A DNA stretch of 64,000 nt from Diadophis punctatus similis. Its lineage: Eukaryota; Chordata; Lepidosauria; Squamata; Dipsadidae. Shown piece after piece: positions 12,209 through 31,151 of this stretch. The stretch spans positions 256,546,846 through 256,610,845 of the forward strand of contig JALIGW010000002.1 of NCBI GenBank assembly GCA_023053685.1, written 5' to 3'. Numbering within the stretch: the first letter of the stretch is position 1; each line of letters begins with the position of its first letter. The notes below the pieces were generated by a model that was given only the letters and a program-made list of their open reading frames with translations, searched no databases and was not told the DNA's origin. The position numbers were made by a program, and so were the translations under genes.

Positions 12209-12929
12209 CCTTCAACCCCCACCTTCCCTGGGTCGCCCCAACTTTTCTTCTTTCCCCCGAAACTTCAGCCCAACTCCCAGCCTTTGGAGGATTCTGGGGG
12301 ATCACACCTGTTTCCTATCCCCCTCCCCAAAAAGACCCCCCCACACCCCCAAGAGCCTCTCAAAGGGAGGGTCTCCAGCCCCCTCACAAAGGGGAGCCAA
12401 TTTGGGAGGAGCAACTCAGAGCCCCCAATATCCTCCTCCCTCACTTCCCCCTCCCTTCCAGGTCCCCATAGAGCAGTGGGGGGTTATGGGGGGTGGGGGG
12501 TTCTTGGCCTCCTCCCCAAATTCAGGGGCTCCCCCAGAAGGGACCGAAGCTCCCCTCTTGCCTGATCTCAAGCTTCAATTTTGAGATTCAGAAGAAAAAC
12601 GGAAGTTTTTAAAAAAGCAAAAATCCTTTTGCTCAAATGCATCTTTTTCCTTCTGTGGATTCAGGGCTGAAAATGCCTCAGTTTCCCTCTTTCGCTTTCG
12701 CTTTTCCTTCCCTTCCTCTTTCCAGGCGCCCACTCCGACCCAGACGCTGGGGGGGGAGAGGGGGGCCCGGCTGCGATCCCCACCTCGGCTACAATCGGGG
12801 AACGGGGGTCCCTCTCCATCCTTCTGGGGGGCATGTGGGGAGGAAGGGGGGGGGAGACCACGCAGAGATCGAGGCTGTTGGAGGCTCTGGAGACCCAGCA
12901 GTTTTCTTCCCCCCTCCTGCGATCCTTCT

Positions 12930-13190
12930 CAACCCCTCCTCCCCCCAACCTCCTCCTCCCCCCAACCTCCCCCTCCCCCCCAACCTCCCCTCCCCCCCAA
13001 CCTCCTCCTCCCCCCAACCTCCTCCACCCCAATCTCCTCCTCCCAACCCCCTCCTCCCCCCCAACCTCCCCCTCCCCCCCAACCTCCTCCTCCCCTCAAC
13101 CTCCTCTCCCCCCAACCTCCTCCACCCCCAATCTCCTCCCCCCAACCCCCTCCTCCCCCCAACCTCCTCCTCCCCCCGCCCAGCCCCCTC
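12930..13190. repeat. CCTCC/CCCAACCT minisatellite, MHC intron 1, unit 1
   Basis: About 260 bp of repeated CCCCCCAACCTCCTCCTC-like units of 15-19 bp. On the gene strand it is G-rich (GGAGGAGGTTGGGG), a G-quadruplex-prone pattern, right after the exon 1 donor. Confidence 0.85.
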
Positions 13191-13195
13191 CTTTC

Positions 13196-13275
13196 CGGGG
13201 GTCTCCTTCCCCCCTTCGCTTCCGGGGATCCGGGCCAGCGCCCCCACCAGCAGCAGCAGGGGGACCCCAGGAAAA
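13196..13275 (-). pseudogene. Signal-peptide exon remnant of copy 1
   Basis: Reads FPGVPLLLLVGALARI in the frame of the copy 2 exon 1, but no ATG precedes it because 8 bp including the start codon are missing. The donor bases corresponding to GTAAGG read GAAAGG. Confidence 0.88.
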
Positions 13276-13420
13276 TGCTGCCCCACAAGCGCCCCAAAGA
13301 GAGGGAGAAAGACGCGGAGGCTCCCAGCCCCAGAGGCGGAATCGGGGGGGGGGTCTGGATTGGGGGAGGAGGAGTTTTCCTCGCACTTCGGCATTGGGAG
13401 TGTCCAGGAGGAGCAGGAGG

Positions 13421-13463
13421 ACCAATGGGAATTCTCCCTTCTGCAGCGTCATCGGTCTCCGGG
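13421..13463 (-). promoter_or_regulatory. MHC class II X/Y box retained by the pseudogene
   Basis: The X box (13463-13446) and the inverted CCAAT Y box (13426-13422) are the same as in unit 2, with the same spacing. The promoter core has been kept although the coding part is broken. Confidence 0.8.
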
Positions 13464-14324
13464 CAGAGTCTCCCTTGACTTCACCCGATAGAGGAGATAG
13501 TTCCGAGCAGAGAGAGAAGCGGAGAAAGGGGGAGGGGGAATATTTTCAGTCTTGCGGGGCTGCATTCTAGGGGGGGTTTCATGCCGGCTCCGGAGGGGAA
13601 TGTGGACTTCCTTTTGCCCCCCCCCATGATTCTCATCCAATCTCCCTTTCTCTGTGTGCCTGGAGAGGCGGACTAGATGCCCTTTTAGTTCCCACAGTGC
13701 CGGGGAAGCCCAGGCTGGAGCTGCGGAGACTCCAGAAGGTGAAAGTGGATCCAGAGCTCGAAGGATCCTTCTGGGCTCCCCCCACCCGCTCAGTATGGAA
13801 GGAGGGAGCCCCCAGCAGCTGCCCTGTATGACAAGGGGGGAGGCGCAGCCCCACAGCCAGCCAGGACTTGGGGGTCACACACTCACCCCACTCCGAAGGG
13901 AAGCCAGGAAAACCCTCAGCTGACAGTCCACGCAGGAAGAGGCGGAGAGGATCTGCAGGGATCCCTCCTAATCCAGTCGGATCCTCTCCCCAGCCCCCCC
14001 CCCCTTCATGGGGGGATTTCCGTAGGGATCTCTTGGCTTTACAAGAGAAAGCGGCGTTTTCCTTCCTTGAAACACGTGTCTCCCTTGCTCAGAACGTCTG
14101 GACGAAGCCCCTCCTTCCGATTCTCCGCCCCTCAACCCCGATTGTGGAGGAATCTCCCTCTTTCTTTCTGTGGGTCGGGATCCCCCTTTTCCTTGCAAAG
14201 CAGCCCCGGATGAAGATCCCGGAATCAATTTTGGCCGTTTCTCCCCCGCTTTCCGCTCCTTTCCTCGGAGAACTTCCACATCTTTGCCATAATGCACAGC
14301 AATCTATACTTTCAGCAGATAAAT

Positions 14325-14446
14325 ATATAAAGTTGCCCCCAACCATCTGGGTCCTCATTTTACCGACCGACCTCAGAAGGACGTAAGGCTGAGTCAAGCC
14401 TTGAGCACCATCAGGATCGAACTCCTGGCTGTGGGCAGAGTTTGCC
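14325..14446 (-). repeat. Old, partial SINE
   Basis: Diverged core of the SINE family (CCATCTGGGTCCTCATTTTACCG) at the point where unit 1 stops matching unit 2. Confidence 0.6.
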
Positions 14447-15719
14447 TGATGGACTAGATGCCCTTTGAGTTCCATTTTAAGTTATGAACGAGGCGGATTC
14501 TCAATTCCTGCCGTTTGTTCGTTGCCAGGGAACTCAACATTTTGACTGCAAGGATCCTGAGAGAAAAGGGGATTTTATGGGGAGAGAAATCAGCCCTAGG
14601 ACTCCCAAGTCCTAAGAATCAATCCTCCCACATGAACTTCTTTCTTCTGGATGTAAATTGAAGGAAATATTTTCCCAAAAGAAGAAGAAGAAAAATCCAT
14701 ATCCACGGATATGATGTCTAAGAATATCCCAGCAGATTTTCTTCCTTGTAAAAATTTCCAGTATTATTTAAGAAGGGGGGAAGGATGGATGGATGGACAG
14801 TATATCAAACCAAACAATAAATTTACAATTTATAAAATAACCTGGAATTTTAATAGAAATTCTGGGGACTTCAGTATCCTCCATTATAGTGAAGGAGTAT
14901 ATGAATCAAACTAATCATTGGCTATTTGCTTTTATTATGAATTGGTTATGCTACTATATAATGGTTACTGATGAAACCAATATTTGCTGTTTGTTTCTGA
15001 TATGATATACTGCTAGAAATCATCTGTTATGAATTGAGCTTTGTTATTGGCTCCTGCTTATATTATTGTATACTGTCAGAAATTAAAGTTGTTAGGGACT
15101 AATTCTAGTTTAGTAAATCGTAACCTTAATACTTGTTGGCATTAGTGAAAAGTTTGTTATCTGGCTTCTGTGTCTCGCTTCTGTTCTTGGCTTGAAAGCT
15201 AGGCACATCCTTGAAAATATAGAAGAAACTGTTACCCAGGAATATCAGGCCCCATAGATAAAGGAACCAGAGTAGGGAGTTTTCCTGCCTCATAGATTCT
15301 GAATGCTGAAAGCTCCATAGAGAAGGTGGAGAGAGAGAAGGGCCTGAACAAAACGCTTTAAAGACCTTTGTCTCTGATTGGGTAAACTTTGTTTCTAAGG
15401 GCGTAAAATGTATATAATCCTCTGAGCCACTCTCGCAGGGCTGGCGCTCTTCCTGACATGCGTTTTCTGTGTATGTTTTGGGTGTCGTCTTCACCCAGAC
15501 TTTTCACTTTGGCCTGGCACAAGATCCATCCACACGGCGCACCTGATCCTCCTGAACACGCGTTCAAAGGCGCCTCCGAGGAGCATCTCCTCCCATGGAC
15601 CAGCGGTCGATCCTCTGCCTGGAGACGGATGACGCTCACAAAGCTCGAATTTTCATTGGGTGGGCTCCATGTTCCACTGTCTGGAAGTCAGAAATAGACT
15701 TCCGCGGCGCTGCCGCTGT
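14447..15719. other. Unit 1-specific sequence upstream of the pseudogene
   Basis: AT-rich to about 15120. Then 15100-15560 has an LTR-like look (TATATAATCC near 15411, CCAAT-like GATTGG near 15375), but no paired repeat or TSD was found. No coding domain. Confidence 0.4.
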
Positions 15720-16030
15720 TCCCCCTCCCCCTCCCCCTCCTCGCTCCCCCTCCCTCCCTCCTTTCCACCCTCCCTCCCTCCCTCCCTCCTTTCCACCCTC
15801 CCTCTCTCCCTCCCTCCCTCCTTTCCACCCTCACTCTTTCCCTTCCCCCTCGCCTTTCCCCTTCCCTCGCCCTCCCTCTCTTTGCTCCCCCTCCCTCCTT
15901 TCCACCCTCCCTCTCTCCCTTCCCCCTCGCCTTTCCCCTTCCCTCTCCCTCCCTCTCTTCGCTCCCCCTCCCACCTCTTCCCTCTCCCCTCACTCTTCCC
16001 CCCTCCGCTCCCTCCCTCCCACCCCCAGTT
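15720..16030. repeat. Polypyrimidine CCCTCCCT tract
   Basis: About 300 bp of C/T repeats (CCCTCCCTCC, CCTTTCCACC units). The long ORFs on both strands here are compositional. Confidence 0.85.
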
Positions 16031-16079
16031 TTCCATCCTGCTCTGCGTGGGCAGCATTTCCCCCCTCCTGAGGCAGGAC

Positions 16080-17135
16080 TGGGGGTCGGGATTCCTCACG
16101 TACCTGAGACCGGCAGGAAAGGGGGGATCGGCCCCGGGGGAGGAGGGTAAAGAGGGCTTGGAGACCCCCAATTACCTCCCTTGCACCCTGAGCCTCAGGA
16201 AGGTGGGAAAGGCTAAAAGGCTCCTGTATTTAGAGGTGGGGGCAAGGATAAGGAAAGGTGAGGCCCACTTGTGGCCCCCCATTTAGGGTTTCCGCTCCAC
16301 TCTAACCTTGTCCCCTCTCTCTGGACAAGGGGAATTGGGCTCCCACGAGGTCATCCAAACGGCAGGAGCTGAGAAAGGGGGGGGAGAGTTTCAGGGAGAT
16401 CCCGCAAGGCTAAAAGAGGAATGGGAAGTGAATCTTTTGAGGGAGGGGAGTTCGAGGAGGGCCTGAAGCTCCCCCCTCCTTGTCTTGGAGGTCTTTCAGC
16501 CTATACCAGTGATGGCGAACCTATGGCACGCATGTCACAGGTGGCACGCGGAGCCATATCCGAGGGCACGCGAGACATTGCCCTATATCAGCTGCAGAGC
16601 GCACGCGAGCACTGGCCAGCTGATTTTCAGCCTTCGTTTCGGCTGTTTTCGCTGTCCCCAGGCTTAAGGAAAGCCTCCTAACGCTGGGGACGGCGAAAAA
16701 TGGCCCAACGGGCCAACCGGAAGTCCAGAGGTTTCAGTGAGGCCTGTACGCATGTGCGGGGGGCAGCGCAGGGGTTGTGTGCATGCATGGGAGGAGTGCA
16801 TTGCATTATGGGTGTGGGAACTCACGTGCATGCTATCACGTGTGCGTGTTCCCTTTTGGCACCCGAGCCAAAAAAGGTTTGCCATCACTGGCCTATACAG
16901 TAGCCCATATGCCTCCTGGTGGTCTCCCATCCTCAGGCTGACCAGGCCGATCTCTCTCAGCTAGGTGAGGGCAGGGGAGGCTGGGCAGCTGCCAGCTGTT
17001 GAGGGCTGAGGATAAAATGCCAGATCAGGCAGGGCTCAGAGCCCCAACCCTTTCCCAGCTGCAGCAGGCAGACATCCCACAGGGCCTGTATCCTGAGATG
17101 GCCTGAATCCTTTCCTGGGATGGGGAGGGGAATGG
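16080..17135. repeat. Segmental duplication block upstream of unit 2
   Basis: Begins CTCACGTACCTGAGACCGGCAG and matches 28685-29275 apart from the hAT element 16507-16890. Non-coding; it contains no domain I recognise. Confidence 0.8.
16507..16890. mobile_element. hAT miniature element, 384 bp
   Basis: Ends CAGTGATGGCGAACCT and GGTTTGCCATCACTG, duplication GCCTATAC at 16499-16506 and 16891-16898. The paralogous site at about 29100 is empty. Confidence 0.9.
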
Positions 17136-17139
17136 AGGG

Positions 17140-17380
17140 GGTCAAACTCCCCCCTGGCCAGACACCGCAGGCAGAGTCCGAACCTATCCCACAATTGTGT
17201 GTTTGGACACACCCAGTCACACAAAATTGGCCCCAGATCCAGAGAGACTCTGGTGAAACGCCCATCGCTCTCCTGATCAAAGCAGAACTTCTGGGCTCTT
17301 TTCATGTTTCCCCCTCCCCCGCAAGATTTTGATTTTCTCTTGAGTTCTCCCTGACACCCCCACCAGACACACACACACAC

Positions 17381-17421
<41 letters not shown>

Positions 17422-17800
17422 TGCAGCAGCTCTTCTTTCTCCAACCCCCAACAGCTGCAGAGGCGCTTGGGTTCCGCTTCCCCAGCCTGAAGCGTTGGGC
17501 TCCTCCGAAGCGGAACTGAGGAACTGGCCAGGATCCAGCAGGCAACAAGCATCCATTCTTCATCAGGGCAGCTCAGGGACTCTCCTCCTCCGCCCCATGG
17601 CTGAGTCTCCAAATGGGGCAGGCACAAGGCCCTGTGACCCACCGGAAGTGGCTGAAGGGGCCATTCCTGACAACCTGATTACAGGAGGTCTCTACTCCCT
17701 TCTCCATCAGTTAAAGCACATTGAAGAAAGTAGTCCTTGACTTATAACAGTTAATTTAGTGACCATTTGAAGTTGCAATAGCACTGAAAAAAGTGACTCT
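17140..17800. repeat. Segmental duplication block, unit 2 edge
   Basis: Second copy of the block at 1-750, with a longer CA run (17360-17420). Just after it, 17790-17866 is a fragment with hAT-like end sequence (CATGACCACCAAGCCACGCC). Confidence 0.85.
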
Positions 17801-17867
17801 TCACATGACCACCAAGCCACGCCCACAGAACCGGTAGGGAAAAATTTTAGATTTCAGCACTGATTTT

Positions 17868-18180
17868 CTTACATCTGAAGTTTATTCTTTTATAGCAAAG
17901 CGAAGGGAAGTGATTTGTAGGAGGAATAATGTAGATGAAGCTGCTGTGGGTTCAAAGCCAGGAGACATGAGGGCTAGAGTGACAGGTCATCCCAGGGGAC
18001 AGTCTAGATGGTCTCCACCCCTCCCTCCCAAGAAAGAGAGGCCCTGAAAGGAAGCTGGGGTGGGGGGTGTCTCAGCAGGAGACGGTCCAGGCTGCCATCC
18101 TCTTCCTCTCCCCAACCTGCCACCTTCAGCCTCCATTTCTCAGAGGTTGCAAAAAAGGACAAAGAGTCATCAGCGACTAA
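17868..18180 (-). other. MHC II beta copy 2, 3' UTR region with poly(A) signal
   Basis: On the minus strand an AATAAA lies at 17881-17886, just after sequence shared with copy 1. The last coding exon must lie near here. One option is a short reading ending at a TGA near 18074, but its acceptor lacks a pyrimidine tract, so the exact exon 6 is left open. Confidence 0.5.
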
Positions 18181-18420
18181 AGAAAAATAATAATATCCTT
18201 TTGCATCGGAGAGCAGGATTAATTCATGAGTGCTGTAGAAAAAGAGATGGGGAAGAAAATCAGAATATAAAGAGAAACTTTTACTGTAAATAACATATTT
18301 TTCTTCCTTTTCAGCCCCCATTCCCAAGGCAGGCCCATACTGCAGGGAGGTGGTTGATAGGCAGGGACATAGATACAGAGAAGCCGCCCATTTCAGGGAG
18401 GAAAAGGCTGGGATGCTTCA

Positions 18421-18960
18421 TATGAACAAAGAAGATGGGGCTACAATGGGGGTGGAAGGAAAGGGGGGAGCCTGGGGTCACATGGCCAGAAATTGTATGA
18501 ATTCTCACAAGAACAACAGGGGTCAGGAAGAACAGCCTGTCAAGGTTCCAACTAATGAACCCAAACGAGTATGCATGGGGTGCCAAGAAGGATCATCTGG
18601 GAGCGGGGGTGGGGGTGGGGTGCAGTTCACAGCAAAGTTTTGGAGGGAGTTCATTAAGTTGATAGGGTCATCTCAAAGGCTTAGCTCCACCTTCCATCCA
18701 AGTACGGATGGAGCTGTAGAATGAGCTAACACAATGATAGAACAATCCCTGAGAAGATGCTATGTTAATTATCAGCAATTTAGCTGGGCAGATCTCCTGC
18801 CATTTGCTGAAGTGGCCTCCAATATTGCAGTGCATAGTAGTGTGGGACTGACCCCTTCTAAAATAGCCACAGGGGTGGAATTTCTCCCCATGCCTGAATT
18901 CCCCCAGGGACCCCCCTCTACAGTGAGCCTAACAGAATCGGTGGGTTGCTTACAAAATGC
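18421..18960 (+). pseudogene. Ty3/gypsy integrase fragment, unit 2
   Basis: Paralogue of 3733-4260. The frame is cut by a TGA right after the catalytic GAA codon (18722-18724), then continues as MIEQSLRRCYVNYQQ and HSSVGLTPSKIATG. Its presence in both units shows insertion before the duplication. Confidence 0.78.
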
Positions 18961-19293
18961 GTGGGGGGAATGTAAACCTGGGGTGCTCCCTCCCCGAGGG
19001 AGGAATGGGAAAGAATGGCCCCCTCCTTCCCTTCCCTTTTGCAATTTCCCAAAACATGGAAAAATTCTGGGCAAGATTTTAGCGTTTGTGTGTGCTTTTG
19101 TTTTAGATTGCAATACTTTTTCAGATTTCTGCAAGGAAAAGCTGCCCAAAATCCAAAAATTTGCTGTATCCACAGCAAGGAGATTTTGTTCAGGCATGTT
19201 TTCTTTAAAAAAAGGAACAATGAATGAATTTTAAAAAAAACACCTATAACTTGCAGGAAGGGCTGAGATGAGGGAAGAAGAGGAGAAACTCAC

Positions 19294-26973
<7,680 letters not shown>

Positions 26974-27121
26974 GGATGCTGCCCCACAAGCGCCCCAAAG
27001 AGAGGGGAGAAAGACGCGGAGGCTCCCAGCCCCAGAGGCGGAATCGGGGGGGGGGTCTGGATTGGGGGGAGGAGGAGTTGTCCTCGGACTTTGCAATTGG
27101 GAGTGTCCAGAAGGAGCAGGA

Positions 27122-27166
27122 GGACCAATGGGAATTCTCCCTTCTGCAGCGTCATCGGTCTCCGGG
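27122..27166 (-). promoter_or_regulatory. MHC class II X/Y enhancer box, copy 2
   Basis: Read on the minus strand, 27166-27149 gives CCCGGAGACCGATGACGC. This fits the class II X1 box (CCNRGNRACNGATG) joined to an X2/CRE-like TGACG. After a 16-bp gap, an inverted CCAAT (ATTGG, 27129-27125) forms the Y box. RFX, CREB and NF-Y bind these sites and recruit CIITA in known class II genes. I could not define an S/W box with confidence. The ATG is about 150 nt downstream. Confidence 0.82.
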
Positions 27167-28129
27167 CAGAGTCTCCCTTGACTTCACCCGATAGAGGAGA
27201 TAGTTCCGAGCAGAGAGAGAAGCGGAGAAAGGGGGAGGGGAATATTTTCAGTCTTGGGGGGCTGCATTCTAGGGGGGGTTTCATGCCGGCTCCGGAGGGG
27301 AATGTGGACCTCCTTTTGCCCCCCCATAATCCTAATCCAATCTCCCTTTCTCTGTGCGCCTGGAGGGGCGGACTAGATGCCCTTTTAGTTCCCACAGTGC
27401 CCGGGGGAAGCCCGGGCTGGAGCTGCCGAGACTCCAGAAGGGCAAAGTGGATCAAGAGCTCGAAGGATCCTTCTGGGCTCCCCCCACCCGCTCAGTATGG
27501 AAGGAGGGAGCCCCCAGCAGCTGCCCCGGATGACAAGGGGGGAGGCGCAGCCCCACAGCCAGCCAGGACTTGGGGGTCACACACTCACCCCACTCCGAAG
27601 GGAAGCCAGGAAAACCCTCAGCTGACAGTCCACGCAGGAAGAGGCGGAGAGGATCTGCAGGGATCCCTCCTAATCCAGCCGGATCCTCTCCCCCACCCCC
27701 ACCCCTCTTCATGGGGGGATTTCCGTAGGGATCTCTTGGCTTTACAAGAGAAAGCGGCGTTTTCCTTCCTTGAAACACGTGTCTCCCTTGCTCAGAACGT
27801 CTGGACGAAGCCCCTCCTTCCGATTCTCCGCCCCTCAACCCCGATTGTGGAGGAATCTCCCTCTTTCTTTCGGTGGGTCGGGATCCCCCTTTTCCTTGCA
27901 AAGCAGCCCCGGATGAAGATCCCGGAATCAAGTTCGGCCGTTTCTCCTCCGCTTTCCGCTCCTTTCCTCGGAGAACTTCCACATCTTTGCCATAATGCGC
28001 AACAATCTATACTTTCAGCAGAAAAATACATCAAGTAACATTTTGGAAGAGATTTTGCCAGTATAAAAGTGCAGATCTAGAGTGGAATCGCCATGAGATT
28101 TCCCCCAGGAATTTGCCTATTTTGGCTGT

Positions 28130-28685
28130 GGAACAGGAAGCGCCCCTAAAACAAAAGGCTCATTTTTATGGTTTTTCATTAAGATTATAAGGGCATAAAT
28201 TAGAAAATAAAAGTAGTAAGGAAATGGGAAAGGGGAAGAAAGGGGGGGGGGATAAAGGGCAAAAGGAAAAAAAGAGAGGAAAAATCTTTTTCCCAGCACA
28301 ATAAAATACAAAGTGAAATTGTAGCCTCGGTTTTTATTTCTTCTCTAAGTAAATATTAACCATTTCTATAACAACAACTTAACTTAATCAGTAAATCCCA
28401 AAGTTCAAATTTCATTTTTTTTTCTGCCTCAAGCAGAAAGTCCAGAAGTGGCTTCCAGGTAGAAAAACAGCTGGATATCTATTCTTTCCTCTGGTCAAAA
28501 AGTTTATTTCGCCATCTCTGCCAACTTTTTCATTCCATCACTTTGTCCATCCTGGGGATGGAGGTTTCTTTCCATTTTTTACATATCAAGAATTCTGGCT
28601 GCAGTCAGCATGGGCAGCAATAAAGTAATAAATTTATATTTCAAGTAGATTGTCCAGTAATCCTGAAAGGAAAACTTCTGCTTTT
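28130..28685 (-). repeat. Older L1-type 3' fragment
   Basis: Minus strand shows the L1 ORF2 end (LLPMLTAARIL) and a 3' UTR. It lies between two pieces of duplicated sequence upstream of the unit 2 gene. Confidence 0.6.
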
Positions 28686-29275
28686 CAACAGCCCCTCACG
28701 TACCTGAGACCGGCAGGAAAGGGGGGATCGGCCCCGGGGGAGGAGGGTAAAGAGGGCTTGGAGACCCCCAATTGCCTCCCTTGCACCCTGAGCCTCAGGA
28801 AGGTGGGAAAGACTAAAAGGCTCCTGTATTTAGAGGTGGGGGCAACGACCAATGAAGGTGAGACCCCCCTCATTTCCCCTATTTAGGGTTTCCGCTCCGC
28901 TCTAACAGTGTCTCCTCTCTCTGGACAAGAGGAATTGGGCTCCCACGAGATCTTCCAAACAGCCAGAACTGAGAAAGGGGGGAGGGGAAAGAGTTTCAGG
29001 GAGAACAGGCAAGGCTAAAAGGGGAATGGGAAGTGAATCTTTTGAGGGAGGGGAGTTCGAGGAGGGCCTGAAGCTTCCCCCTCCTTGTCTTGGAGGTCTT
29101 TCAGCCTATAGAGCAGCCCAGATGCCTCCTGGTGGTCTCCCATCCTCAGGCTCCCATACCAGATCAGGCAGGGCTCAGAGCCCCAACCCTCTCCCAGCTG
29201 CAGCAGGCAGACATCCCACAGGGCCTGTATCCTGAGATGGCCTGAATCCTTTCCTGGGATGGGGGGGGGGCTGGA
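28685..29275. repeat. Segmental duplication block upstream of unit 3
   Basis: Paralogue of 16080-17135 without the hAT insertion. Non-coding. Confidence 0.8.
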
Positions 29276-29279
29276 GGGG

Positions 29280-30456
29280 TCAAACTCCACCCTGGCCCAG
29301 CACCGGCCTCAGCAGGCCAGAACTGGGTCCCCACCTGCAGCTGAAGGAGGCGGCAGAGTCTGAACCTGCCCCACAATTGTGTGTTTGGACACACCCAGTC
29401 ACACAAAATTGGCCCCAGATCCAGAGAGACTCTGGTGGGACGCCCATCGCTCTCCTGGTCAAAGCAGAACTTCTAGGCCCGTGATGGCGAACCTATGGCA
29501 CGGGTGCCACAAGTGGCACGCGGATTCATATCGGTGGGCACGCAAGCTCAGGTCCGGCGTGCATGTGTGCACCAGCTGGCTGATTTTCGGGCCTTCTGGG
29601 CCCACTGGGAGTCGGGAAACAGGCTGTTTCCAGCCTCCAGAAGGGGTGGGGAAGGCCGTTTTCACCCTCCCCAGGCTCCTAGAAAGGCTCTGGAGCCTGG
29701 GGAGAGCGAAAAATGGACGTGCCATTGCATGCTGGGAGCAGGGGGGGTCATGCGTGCACGTGCGGGGGTGCATGGAATTATGAGTGTGGGCACGCGCACA
29801 TGTGATCCCCCGCATTCCCCAGCCCTTTTGGCACGCGAACCAAAAAAGGTTCGCCATCACTGTTCTAGGCTCTTTTCATGTTTCCCCCTCCCCCGTAAGA
29901 TTTTGATTTTCTCTTGAGTTCTCCCTGACACACACATGCACACACACACAAACACACACAGCAGCAGATCTTCTTTCTCCAACCCCCAACAGCTGCAGAG
30001 GCGCTTGGGTTCCGCTTCCCCAGCCTGAAGCGTTGGGCTCCTCCGAAGCAGAACTGAGGAACTGGCCAGGATCCAGCAGGCAACAAGCCTCGATTCTTCA
30101 TCAGGGCAGCTCAGGGACTCTCCTCCTCCGCCCCATGGCTGAGTCTCCAAATGGGGCAGCCCCTTTGTCCTGCGACCCACCGGAAGTAGTCCTTGACTTA
30201 TAACAGTTCATTTGGTGACCGTTCGAAGTTACAATGGCACTGAAAAAAGTGACTCTTTGCCTAATATTTCTTCTTTTTAAAATATTTTTTATTGTTTTGA
30301 ATGTTTTTTTTTAATACTTTCATGTATATACCTGTTTTTAGCTTTGCTGTATGTGACCCAGAGTCACTTGTTGTGAGTTGGGTGGCTATATGAATTTGAG
30401 AGAGATGAGAGAGAGAAAGAGAGAGAGAGAGGGAGGGAGGGAGGGAGGGAGGGAGG

Positions 30457-30517
<61 letters not shown>

Positions 30518-30540
30518 CTAACCTTTATATTTTGAATATA
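29280..30540. repeat. Segmental duplication block, unit 3 edge
   Basis: Third copy of the block at 1-750, interrupted by the hAT element 29479-29862 and ending in an expanded GA/GGGA microsatellite (30400-30512). Confidence 0.85.
29479..29862. mobile_element. hAT miniature element, 384 bp, unit 3
   Basis: Same family as 16507-16890. Duplication TTCTAGGC at 29471-29478 and 29863-29870. Units 1 and 2 are empty at the matching points (about 170 and 17290). Confidence 0.9.
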
Positions 30541-30599
30541 AGCAGAAATAGTAGAAGCCTATTTGTTCACATCAGTATTTATTCTTTATTTATTTTGTG

Positions 30600-30827
30600 A
30601 GATTTATATACCGCCTCACAGTGCAAGCACTCTCTAAGCGGTTTACACCAGTAAGCAATGTATATTTATATTGCCCCCAACAATCTGGGTCCTCATTTTA
30701 CCCACCTCGGAAAGATGGAAGGCTGAGTCAACCTTGAGCCGGTGAGATTTGAACCGCTGACCTGCGGATCACAGTCAGCTAAAGTGACCTGCAGTACTGC
30801 CTCTAACCGCTGCGCCACCTCGGCTCT
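30600..30827 (-). repeat. SINE in unit 3
   Basis: Reversed SINE from ATTTATATACCGCC through CAATCTGGGTCCTCATTTTACCC to the head GCGCCACCTCGGCTCTT. Confidence 0.85.
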
Positions 30828-30864
30828 TATGTATGTTGTCCATTTGTTGTAACCTCTTCAAATG

Positions 30865-31151
30865 CAGTGGGGGAAGGGGAGAGTATTTGATCCCCTGCTG
30901 ATCTTGTATGTTTGCCCACTGACAAAGAAATGATCAGTCTGTAATTTCAATGGTAGTTTTATTTTAAGTGAGAGACAGAATAACAACAAAAATTTATAAC
31001 TTTTTTGAAATGCTTTTTTCTGGATTTTTTTGTTGCTATTCTGTCTCTCACTGTTAAACCAAACCTACCATTGAAATTACAGACTCATCATTTCTTTGTC
31101 AGTGGGCAAACATTCAAGATCAGCAGGGGATCAAATACTCCCCCCCCCCCG
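30865..31151. mobile_element. Tc1-like miniature element with long inverted repeats
   Basis: Two arms of about 110 bp facing each other: CAGTGGGGGAAGGG, GTATTTGATCCCCTGCTGAT, TTTGCCCACTGACAAAGAA, AATTTCAATGGTAG, and the reverse. Only a few dozen bp lie between, so there is no transposase. The paralogous site in unit 1 (about 1587) is empty and reads AAATATGTTCC, consistent with a TA target. Confidence 0.85.

Larger units (their letters stand above)
3060..13275 (-). pseudogene. MHC class II beta pseudogene (unit 1 copy)
   Basis: Same exon order as the unit 2 gene: exon 1 remnant 13196-13275, beta1 10716-10989, beta2 5106-5387, transmembrane 4854-4967, tail 4600-4623, poly(A) signal 3076-3081. 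Visible lesions: 8 bp covering the start codon are missing. The exon 1 donor GT has become GA. One extra base in beta1 near 10887-10890 shifts the frame. A further base is missing in the last-exon region relative to unit 2. The NGT glycosylation site is also lost (LNRM). Beta2 and transmembrane exons remain open and nearly identical to unit 2, so inactivation seems recent or conversion has homogenised them. Confidence 0.9.

Noticed and set aside
12661..13394. Glycine/valine-rich ORFs on the minus strand
   Set aside because: Product of the intron 1 minisatellite. Only the short FPGVPLLLLVGALARI part is real exon sequence.
15595..16286. Long proline/serine/leucine-rich ORFs and antisense glycine-rich ORFs
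   Set aside because: Pure C/T repeat composition; all frames lack stops for compositional reasons.
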